DNA from: Candidatus Njordarchaeota archaeon
GTDB taxonomy: Archaea > Thermoproteota > JANJXX01 > Panguiarchaeales > Panguiarchaeaceae
Direction of reading: 5' to 3'
DNA length: 7,500 bases
Assembly: GCA_029855985.1 (NCBI GenBank)
Contig: JAGSHR010000258.1
Coordinates: 1-7,500, forward strand
Position numbers and translations under genes: made by a program. A model generated the notes under the pieces. It was not told the origin of the DNA and made no database searches. It saw only the letters and a list, made by a program, of their open reading frames with translations. Below, in pieces: positions 1 to 5,423 of this stretch (position 1 is the stretch's first letter; every line of letters starts with the position of its first letter).

Positions 1-22
1 ATAAAAAGCAAAGAAAAACAAG
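1..22 (-). terminator. T-rich possible terminator after the DUF2258-like gene
   Basis: Read on the minus strand, this stretch has T runs of five, three and five bases in a row, 56 or more bases beyond the stop of the gene that ends at 79. Clustered oligo-T on the RNA-like strand is the usual archaeal transcription termination signal and needs no hairpin. The whole 1-78 region is very A+T-rich, so part of the pattern may be base composition only. Confidence 0.4.
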
Positions 23-78
23 ATTGATCTTCAAATAAATAAAGCACATAATAAATATTTTTAAAATACATTTTGTGT

Positions 79-531
79 CTATGAACGCATGGAAGCTACA
101 GAATCTCTCTTGCGTTTCAATTCTTCTATTGTTCTCTCAATATCATCCACAAGTTCTCTGATTTTTTCAGCAAATTTTTTGAGATTCTCCAAGGCATTTT
201 GAAGAATCATCTCTTCTTCTTCGATTTGAGCCATTAAGGCTGACATTGTTGCTCCTATCTCTTCACTTTCCTTGTAGATTTCTATATTCAAAGTATCCCA
301 GTTCCACTCAATTTTCCCGTCTTTTACATCAAATTCGCAGGAGATCCTAACGACATCTCTCTTGTCTGCTCCTCTTTTTTGTAGCTCTTCGAAAACTCTC
401 TTATTGAACTCTGCAGCAGCTCTAAGTACTTCATTTTCGGGGAGTTTTAGGTCTTTAGTTATAGCAAACAACACACGTCTTACTTTTCCATCATATGCTG
501 ATGACCTTACAAATCCCGTTGACATTCTCAT
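79..531 (-). CDS. DUF2258-like archaeal protein with C-terminal coiled coil
   Basis: Small protein of about 150 residues with unproven function. The N-terminal part, including a short motif near residues 4-23 (STGFVRSSAYDGKVRRVLFA), resembles from memory the archaeal family DUF2258, where an STG-(L/F)-V-R start followed by K-(L/V)-R-R is typical. Residues 24-90 look like a compact alpha/beta domain ending in a strand-like segment rich in I, W and N. Residues 95-145 are a charged E/K/L heptad-like helix, probably a dimerising coiled coil. A compact domain plus C-terminal helical zipper recalls ThermoDBP-type single-stranded DNA-binding proteins, but this is only an architectural analogy. The frame extends to an ATG at 552, but GAGGTGA lies 7 bases before the ATG at 531, and the family motif starts right after it, so I prefer 531. 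The gene is divergent from clc and appears monocistronic here. Confidence 0.72.
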   Translation of the reverse strand: MRMSTGFVRSSAYDGKVRRVLFAITKDLKLPENEVLRAAAEFNKRVFEELQKRGADKRDVVRISCEFDVKDGKIEWNWDTLNIEIYKESEEIGATMSALMAQIEEEEMILQNALENLKKFAEKIRELVDDIERTIEELKRKRDSVASMRS

Positions 532-801
532 AAACAGATCACCTCGTTTCATTGTTTTGGGTTTATAGGTGCAAGGTCCATGGAGAAATAGGTGATATAT
601 CCCAAATCTGAATATTCTATTACTTGCTCAAATATATATACATGTTCTAAAGATTTTTTAAAATTTTATATTTTTAAGGAATAATGGGAGTGTTTATAGT
701 ATTGGATTCATTTTACAATTGTGATGATATTCTGTAGGAGGTTTAGTCCAGTTCTATGGTTTGTTTCTCGCGAGTGAGTAAAATAGCTTATGGTGTCTTG
801 A
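532..801. promoter_or_regulatory. Divergent A+T-rich promoter region
   Basis: This roughly 270-base region separates the minus-strand DUF2258-like gene from the plus-strand clc gene, so both promoters should lie in it. TATA-like stretches occur at 594-601 (GATATATC) and 630-641 (AAATATATATAC), usable for the minus-strand gene, and at 664-675 (TTTTATATTTTT) and 693-698 (TTATAG-like), usable for clc. I cannot tell which are active. A motif ATAGGTG occurs twice, at 565-571 and 588-594, 23 bases apart. A strong AGGAGGT lies at 736-742 without a well-spaced start. No tRNA, riboswitch consensus or confident protein gene is visible. Confidence 0.45.
538..544 (-). promoter_or_regulatory. Shine-Dalgarno site deciding the start of the DUF2258-like gene
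   Basis: On the minus strand the bases read GAGGTGA, a strong match to the archaeal 16S rRNA 3' end, followed by 7 bases and the ATG at 531-529. The more distal in-frame ATG at 552-550 lies upstream of this site and has only CCAAAACA before it, so it lacks a comparable signal. Confidence 0.65.
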
Positions 802-2568
802 ATGCTTATAGGCGGTATGAAAGTCTATATTTTAACAAAGAGGTTTCTGTTATTAGTAGTTTTAGTTGGCATATTAGCTGGCATTGGCGCATTTATTTTC
901 AGGGTTCTAATTGATCTATTCTCAACATTGCAAATGGGTTTAATTGCTGGTTATGAGCCACCCCCGATTTATGGTGAAGAAAACCTTTTTGAGTTTATAG
1001 GAAAATCCCAGTTTAGGAGAGAGTTGCTGATAATTCTGCCAGCGATGGGGGCCCTAATCTCAGCTCTCATTGTCTTTTTCTTGGCTCCGGAAGCAGAAGG
1101 AGAAGGAACAGATGCGACGATAAAGACTTACCATCATAACAAAGGTTTAATGAAACTGAAGGTTGTGTTTGTTAGAATGTTGGCTTCCGCCATATTCTTA
1201 GGGTCAGGGGCTAGTGCTGGAAGGGAGGGACCAATTTGCCAAATTGGAGGAGGAATTGGTTCTCATGTTGCAATGAAATTTCACTTAACCACAAGAGAAA
1301 GAGAAATCCTCCTTGTAAGCGGTATGGCTGCCGGTTTAGCAAGCATCTTCAAATCGCCTTTTGGAGGCGCGCTTTTCGGAATAGAGGTATTATACAAAGA
1401 GGACTATGAGATTGAAGCATTTGTTCCATCGATAATCGCTTCGTTTGTTGGATATATTGTTTATAGTATCCTTTCGGGCTGGGAGCCTGTGTTTCATACT
1501 GTGATTAAAACACCACATCCGATAGAATTAGTATTTTTTGTTATATTGGGGGTAATAGCTGGGCTGCTGTCGAGGTTTCATGCTTGGTTCTACATAAAAG
1601 TTGACGAATTTTTCAAGAAAATGGATTTGCAGAGACCGTTTAAACCTGTAATAGGGGGTTTGTTTGTAGGTGTAATAGGTTACTTTTTGTTGCCCGTTTT
1701 TGGTGTTGGTTATGGGTGGATACAAGAGGCTCTAGATGGTAAATTATTCGTTGAGTACTCTATAACAATCATAGTCATATTGATCTTCGCTAAGATTATA
1801 GCGACAGGGCTATCGGTGGGATCAGGTGGAAGTGGTGGTATGTTTGCTCCATCACTAGTAATTGGCGGATTACTCGGTGGGGCATTTGGGTATATTATAA
1901 GTCCATACGTTCCAATAGAGAGTGGTGGGGGATTAGATATGTTTATCTTGGTTGGCATGGCGGCATTTTTTGCTGGTGCAGCTAATGTTCCTCTCGCATC
2001 GATCATAATGGTATCCGAATTAGCAGGGAACTATAATATATTACTACCAGCTGTTTTGGCTTCCTTTATCTCATATATAGTCTCTGGGAATCAATCCATC
2101 TACATATATCAACTTAGAAGTAAGTTTGAGTCGCCTATTCACTTGGGTGATTTCTACTATTTAACGTTAAGTAGATTCCATGTTAGGGATGCAATGGCGA
2201 TGGGCGCGGTAACAGTCAAGCCTGAGGATCCTTTAATTGAAGTGGAGAAGCTTGTTTCTAAGTATGGTTATTCAATGTACCCTGTGGTGGATGAAAAGGA
2301 GAGATTTATTGGGATTATTACATTGAAAGAAGTCTTAAAAATTAACTACAAGGACCGATCCATTGTTAAGGTAAAGAATGTTATGATCAAGGGTAACGTA
2401 TACGTTTACCCAACTGACAACTTGTGGAGGGCTTTATCAGTCATGATCGATCATGATTTAGCAAAGATTCCTGTTGTAAGCCCAAAGACAATGGAGGTTA
2501 TGGGAGTGATAACACTCAGAGATATAAGCAAATTGCTCTACTATAAAGGTTTAGAGATATTAAAATAG
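802..2568 (+). CDS. CLC-family chloride channel/transporter with tandem CBS domains
   Basis: Integral membrane protein of 588 residues that should move chloride or a similar anion. Residues 10-430 are the CLC membrane domain, with many hydrophobic helices and three filter motifs: GEGTD at 100-104 (place of GSGIP), GREGP at 140-144 with gating glutamate E142, and GGMFAP at 345-350 (the GxFxP motif). Y434 in QSIY fits the filter tyrosine. Residues 460-515 and 522-580 are two CBS domains (each with an hPVV and a GIIT/GVIT core), which commonly sense adenine nucleotides. Two filter details are unusual: the usual central serine position reads E101, and the inner 'proton glutamate' position reads V195 after E194, as in channel-type CLCs. 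This suggests a channel or an uncoupled transporter. Start: the ATG at 802 has GGTG six bases before it and an in-frame stop at 799; the ATG at 817 is an alternative. Length is normal for CLC plus CBS proteins. Confidence 0.93.
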   Translation: MLIGGMKVYILTKRFLLLVVLVGILAGIGAFIFRVLIDLFSTLQMGLIAGYEPPPIYGEENLFEFIGKSQFRRELLIILPAMGALISALIVFFLAPEAEGEGTDATIKTYHHNKGLMKLKVVFVRMLASAIFLGSGASAGREGPICQIGGGIGSHVAMKFHLTTREREILLVSGMAAGLASIFKSPFGGALFGIEVLYKEDYEIEAFVPSIIASFVGYIVYSILSGWEPVFHTVIKTPHPIELVFFVILGVIAGLLSRFHAWFYIKVDEFFKKMDLQRPFKPVIGGLFVGVIGYFLLPVFGVGYGWIQEALDGKLFVEYSITIIVILIFAKIIATGLSVGSGGSGGMFAPSLVIGGLLGGAFGYIISPYVPIESGGGLDMFILVGMAAFFAGAANVPLASIIMVSELAGNYNILLPAVLASFISYIVSGNQSIYIYQLRSKFESPIHLGDFYYLTLSRFHVRDAMAMGAVTVKPEDPLIEVEKLVSKYGYSMYPVVDEKERFIGIITLKEVLKINYKDRSIVKVKNVMIKGNVYVYPTDNLWRALSVMIDHDLAKIPVVSPKTMEVMGVITLRDISKLLYYKGLEILK

Positions 2569-2593
2569 GAAATTAACTTACTTTTTAGAATAT

Positions 2594-2632
2594 ACACAAA
2601 CACTATTATTTATTTTAGTGTTCAAAGTGTGT
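2594..2632. other. Inverted repeat between clc and the aIF1A gene
   Basis: AACACTA at 2599-2605 is a perfect inverted match to TAGTGTT at 2616-2622, with a 10-base A/T loop. A second arm, ACAC at 2594-2597 against GTGT at 2627-2630, could extend the stem beyond an asymmetric internal loop. It lies 30 bases after the clc stop and 26 before the aIF1A start. It could be a 3'-end structure for clc, an operator overlapping the aIF1A promoter, or chance in A+T-rich DNA. No long U run follows it, so a bacterial-style terminator is not supported. Confidence 0.4.
2605..2617 (+). promoter_or_regulatory. Possible TATA box of the aIF1A gene
   Basis: The A/T-only run ATTATTTATTTTA lies about 41-53 bases before the aIF1A start codon. 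With initiation about 25 bases downstream of a TATA box, the transcript would start near 2635-2645 and still carry the AGGTGA ribosome binding site at 2648-2653. The call rests on position and composition only, and the run is also the loop of an inverted repeat. Confidence 0.3.
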
Positions 2633-2657
2633 AAAAAGAGGTCAGATAGGTGAGATT

Positions 2658-3011
2658 ATGCCTAGAGGAAATAGAGACGATGATCTTGAAAGTTTAAAAG
2701 CAAAGGTTGTTTTGCCCGAGGAGGGGGATCTCTTCGGTTTTGTTATTAGAAGATTGGGGGGACTATGGCTAGAGGTTCAGTGTTCTGATGGTGAGATAAG
2801 AAAAGTGAGAATACCGGGTAAACTCAAAAGAGTTAGAATTTTTGATGGTGATCTAGTATTATGTAGGCCTTGGTATGGCATTAGAGAAGATAGGGCAGAT
2901 GTTAAGCACAAATATTTTCCAAATGAAATTAGATTATTAATGAGAACGGAGTACCGTAAAGAGATAGAGAAGGTTTTGCCGCCTGAAATATTGGAGGAGT
3001 ATACAACATAA
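2658..3011 (+). CDS. eif1A: Translation initiation factor aIF1A
   Basis: Archaeal counterpart of eukaryotic eIF1A and bacterial IF1. It binds the A site of the small ribosomal subunit and helps select the start codon in initiation complexes. The 117-residue product is family length. A short basic/acidic N-terminal tail (1-17) leads into an OB-fold at about 18-95. Recognisable pieces are LPEEGDLFGFV (19-29), LGG at 33-35, V-x-C-S-D-G (40-45), RIPGKLKRVR at 51-60, and DGDLVLCRPW at 63-72, all close to the archaeal/eukaryotic pattern. The C-terminal tail (96-117) is acidic. The ATG at 2658 is preceded by AGGTGA with 4 bases of spacing. The gene sits before rio1, a neighbourhood commonly seen in archaea. 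Membership in the family is clear. Confidence 0.96.
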   Translation: MPRGNRDDDLESLKAKVVLPEEGDLFGFVIRRLGGLWLEVQCSDGEIRKVRIPGKLKRVRIFDGDLVLCRPWYGIREDRADVKHKYFPNEIRLLMRTEYRKEIEKVLPPEILEEYTT

Positions 3012-3153
3012 TGTATAATGTATCAATTTCTCAACGGGGATAATGGTCGCTTTAGGTAGCCCTAGGAATGATTTCTAATTATAACGTATACAAATTGACT
3101 AGTTTCTTAACATGTTTTAAAAGTGTTGGAGTTAACGTGAGGTGAAATTTGAT
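3012..3153 (+). promoter_or_regulatory. Spacer between the aIF1A gene and rio1 with possible rio1 promoter
   Basis: This 142-base gap holds no gene I can support. A TATA-like TAATTATAA occurs near 3076-3084 and TTTTAAAA at 3115-3122. The first would give a leader of roughly 40 bases including the ribosome binding site GAGGTGA at 3139-3145. The second would place the RNA start almost at the start codon. Read-through from the aIF1A gene is equally possible, since no clear T-run terminator follows it. Confidence 0.3.
3139..3145 (+). promoter_or_regulatory. Shine-Dalgarno site deciding the rio1 start
   Basis: GAGGTGA lies 8 bases before the ATG at 3154. The longer reading begins with a GTG at 3142, which is itself inside this site, so that GTG is unlikely to be the start codon. 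Confidence 0.7.
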
Positions 3154-3966
3154 ATGTCAGATGAGGACTTTGAGGACGAAATGGAGGAATTGAGAGAACC
3201 AACAAGAAGTGATAGAAGGATTAAAGGAATAGAGTATAGGCAAGCGAGAGAGGGCGTTTTTGATTATAAAACATTAGAGGCATTAGAGACACTCAAGAAA
3301 ATGAAAGTTGTAAAGGAAATGTTGTGGGTGGTGTCTACTGGTAAAGAGGCAGATGTTTTTTATGGTAAATCTTGGGACGATGAAGATATAGCTATAAAGA
3401 TTTACCGAATTCACACATCAAAGTTTAAGAGAATTGATAGTTATATTTTGGGTGATAGGCGTTTCGGCAGGGTTAGGAGTAATATTAAACTTAAATGGAG
3501 TTGGGCTAGGAGGGAATTTAAGAATTTGAAATTGGCTTTCAGGGCAGGTGCTAGTGTACCAGAACCTATTAGGGTTCACAGGAACATTGTTGTTATGAAG
3601 TTTATTGGGAAAGAAGGAGTGCCTGCTCCTCTTCTTAAAGACGTAGAGTATGAAGAGTTGGAGGATCCAGAGGGATTGTTTAGAGCTATTATTAACGACA
3701 TAGAAAAGTTGTATAAGAATGCGAGGCTTGTTCACGCGGATTTAAGTCCTTTCAATATTCTCTATATGGATGGTAAGCATTATTTGATAGACTTTGCTCA
3801 AGGAATGAAGATAGATCAAGAATATGCCCATAAGTATCTTTATAGGGATATCTACAACATAGTTTCATACTTCTCAGCTATACTTGATGAAGCCCCTGAC
3901 CCCGATGAAATATACAAGAAAATTACAGGAAAAGAGGTGGATCCATACTTCAAAATGGAGCTATAA
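3154..3966 (+). CDS. rio1: RIO1-type atypical serine kinase/ATPase
   Basis: Cytoplasmic RIO-family kinase/ATPase; in archaea and eukaryotes it acts in late maturation of the small ribosomal subunit. Using the ATG start the protein has 270 residues. An acidic N-terminal tail (1-20) precedes the RIO fold. Visible motifs are the nucleotide-binding STGKEADVF at 61-69 (typical of RIO1, while RIO2 has GxGKES), the ATP-contacting lysine K82 in IKIYR, a basic flexible-loop region at 89-110, the hinge MKFIG at 148-152, the catalytic loop HADLSPFN at 194-201 (D196, N201) and the metal-binding D213 in IDFAQ. All catalytic positions are present, so the enzyme should be active. It follows the aIF1A gene by 142 bases. 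A KH-domain Dim2/Pno1-like gene, a frequent downstream neighbour in archaea, is not here; instead a convergent gene ends 3 bases away. Confidence 0.95.
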   Translation: MSDEDFEDEMEELREPTRSDRRIKGIEYRQAREGVFDYKTLEALETLKKMKVVKEMLWVVSTGKEADVFYGKSWDDEDIAIKIYRIHTSKFKRIDSYILGDRRFGRVRSNIKLKWSWARREFKNLKLAFRAGASVPEPIRVHRNIVVMKFIGKEGVPAPLLKDVEYEELEDPEGLFRAIINDIEKLYKNARLVHADLSPFNILYMDGKHYLIDFAQGMKIDQEYAHKYLYRDIYNIVSYFSAILDEAPDPDEIYKKITGKEVDPYFKMEL

Positions 3967-3969
3967 TCT

Positions 3970-5124
3970 TTATTTCTCTAGAATGATGAAGAAGACAGTT
4001 AATGAACCATAGGGTATTTTTCTCTCGTGAACAATCTGCAAACTAGTTTCCTTCATGAATCTATCGATTAATCTTTTTTCAGTTGTAATAATGGCTGCGG
4101 TTCCCCCTTCATCTAATACTTTATCTATGCTTTTTAGGTATCCTCTATAGAATTTGATGATCATTTTGCGATCAGGGAGTTTGTATGGGGGATTATTCGC
4201 TATGTATGGTACCCCTACTTTCACGTAATCTTCTAGTTTTGTCGCATCGCCATTAATTATTTTTATGGTATCACTAACCTTAGCGTGTTTAATATTGTCT
4301 AAAGCGCCTTTGTAAATTGATTTATTGATTTCGACTCCAATTAGTGGAGCTGTTTTTGTCATATCCACTCTTTCCATCAACTTAGAACATGCCTCATTGA
4401 TATAATCCCTATCCATGAATTTTAGTTTATTCATAGAGAACTCCTGAATTGATCTAAACATGCAGATGGGGATATTTCTCATTAGATGGGCGGCCTCAAT
4501 TAATATTGTACCACTCCCACAGGTTGGGTCGAGTAATACTTCCTTTTGATCCCAATTTGTAGCTTTTACGAGAAGGTAACCAATCGTTGTTTTTAATGGA
4601 AGGGGGTGATTGAAGAACCTGTATCTCCTTATATGCAGAGAGGTGCCCGTTGTGTCAATTCCCACAAGTAATGTGTGATCGATAACTTCGACATAGAATT
4701 CAACGTCAGGGTTATCTAGATTCACTTTTAAACGATGGTTAGCTGATTCAAGAAAGTTGTCGATTATGGCTTGTCCTCCGATTTTTCCGATATCAATTGA
4801 TGTGAATTTTTTTGTACCTATTCTATTTGGCCGTACTGCAAATGTTTGGTTGGGGTCAATGTATTCTTCAATGTCTAACTCGTTTTTTATGTACCTGTAA
4901 ATGTCCTGAAGGTCATTTATCTTTGTTTCTCCTATTTTGATTATTACTCTGTTTATAGACCTAGCTGATAGGTTTAGCTCAACTATCTCTTTATCAGTTG
5001 TCTCATAGAACACCTTGCCTAGAAAATTCCTGAATTCAGCTTTTATTTTGTGTCTCTCCCATAGATCCTTAATCACTAGATCCTCTAGTCCCCTGTCCAC
5101 TGTTGAGTAAACTTCAAACTTCAT
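3970..5124 (-). CDS. trm14: THUMP-domain tRNA guanine-N2 methyltransferase, Trm14-like
   Basis: Predicted S-adenosylmethionine-dependent methyltransferase making N2-methylguanosine in tRNA. Archaeal Trm14 acts on G6, and the same broad family (COG0116) includes the rRNA enzyme RlmL. The 384-residue product matches Trm14 length. Residues 1-165 hold the N-terminal ferredoxin-like and THUMP RNA-binding part, with FAVRPNRIGTKKFTS at 95-109 as the THUMP core. The Rossmann-fold domain follows: motif I DPTCGSGTILIEAA at 199-212, the acidic cofactor-ribose position near E265 (IGVEIN), NGDAT at 291-295, and the catalytic NPPY at 311-314. NPPY favours a Trm14-type guanine-N2 enzyme over the archaeal G10 enzyme, which I recall as DPPY. 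The ATG lies inside the end of pcc1 (11-base overlap), so expression is probably coupled; only a weak G-run (AAGGGAA) precedes it. It is last in the cluster and converges on rio1. Confidence 0.88.
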   Translation of the reverse strand: MKFEVYSTVDRGLEDLVIKDLWERHKIKAEFRNFLGKVFYETTDKEIVELNLSARSINRVIIKIGETKINDLQDIYRYIKNELDIEEYIDPNQTFAVRPNRIGTKKFTSIDIGKIGGQAIIDNFLESANHRLKVNLDNPDVEFYVEVIDHTLLVGIDTTGTSLHIRRYRFFNHPLPLKTTIGYLLVKATNWDQKEVLLDPTCGSGTILIEAAHLMRNIPICMFRSIQEFSMNKLKFMDRDYINEACSKLMERVDMTKTAPLIGVEINKSIYKGALDNIKHAKVSDTIKIINGDATKLEDYVKVGVPYIANNPPYKLPDRKMIIKFYRGYLKSIDKVLDEGGTAAIITTEKRLIDRFMKETSLQIVHERKIPYGSLTVFFIILEK

Positions 5125-5410
5125 TTTTATTTCCCTTTTCCATACTCATTAAAACCTTGTATACCGTGTTTAAAGACCAAACATAATCATCTACAGTGCG
5201 TCTAAAAGTATTTAATTTTAATTCGTTATCAACGGGGCGGTAAGTTATCTCTATCGTTAAGGTGTCATCTCTTAGGTGGTTAGTTATCTTCATTTTTTCT
5301 GGTGCGAGTTTGTTCTCGGGAGACGTTGCTTTGTTTAGTATGCTAAGGTATTTGTAATTCTTCATTGTGATTTTGAGGGTCAATTCTATTTTTTTGATTA
5401 TTATTTTCAC
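5114..5410 (-). CDS. pcc1: Pcc1-like KEOPS complex subunit
   Basis: Small protein of 98 residues fitting Pcc1, the dimerising subunit of the KEOPS/EKC complex that makes t6A at position 37 of ANN-decoding tRNAs. The predicted layout is strand (3-14), helix (17-28), the diagnostic SPEN at 30-33 and LAPE at 35-38, strands at 39-46 and 50-58, and a long C-terminal helix 66-90 containing LNTFRRTVDDYVWSLN (65-81). The pattern 'threonine, R-x-T/A, D/N-D-Y, hydrophobic' is typical of the family. The GTG start at 5410 is preferred over the internal ATG at 5365 because the first strand would be lost from the latter. AGGAAAG directly precedes the GTG but at unusually short spacing. The gene starts 13 bases after the recJ-like stop and overlaps the methyltransferase gene by 11 bases, so it is clearly in the cluster. 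Confidence 0.85.
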   Translation of the reverse strand: MKIIIKKIELTLKITMKNYKYLSILNKATSPENKLAPEKMKITNHLRDDTLTIEITYRPVDNELKLNTFRRTVDDYVWSLNTVYKVLMSMEKGNKNEV

Positions 5411-5423
5411 CTTTCCTAAACAT

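Noticed and set aside
362..568. 68-codon plus-strand frame opposite the DUF2258-like gene
   Set aside because: It overlaps the conserved part of the minus-strand gene and has a serine/leucine-rich shadow composition.
683..801. Fluoride riboswitch before the CLC gene
   Set aside because: A TGATGAT-like segment near 722-728 prompted the check, but the conserved 5' GATGG element and the pairing partners of the crcB motif are missing. The CLC filter reads GREGP, not the GREGT-type motif I associate with fluoride exporters.
1528..2006. Antisense reading frames of 65 and 98 codons opposite clc
   Set aside because: They lie wholly opposite a strongly conserved membrane protein gene, are rich in P, N and I as expected of shadow frames, and resemble no family.
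3012..3153. Small RNA gene or hairpin between the aIF1A gene and rio1
   Set aside because: Only a 4-base stem around the TAGG/CCTA at about 3053-3064 is seen, too weak to support an RNA or a terminator.
3418..3735. 105-codon antisense frame opposite rio1
   Set aside because: It covers the kinase core in antisense, and its composition (S, F, N, P) is that of a shadow frame; no motif is present.
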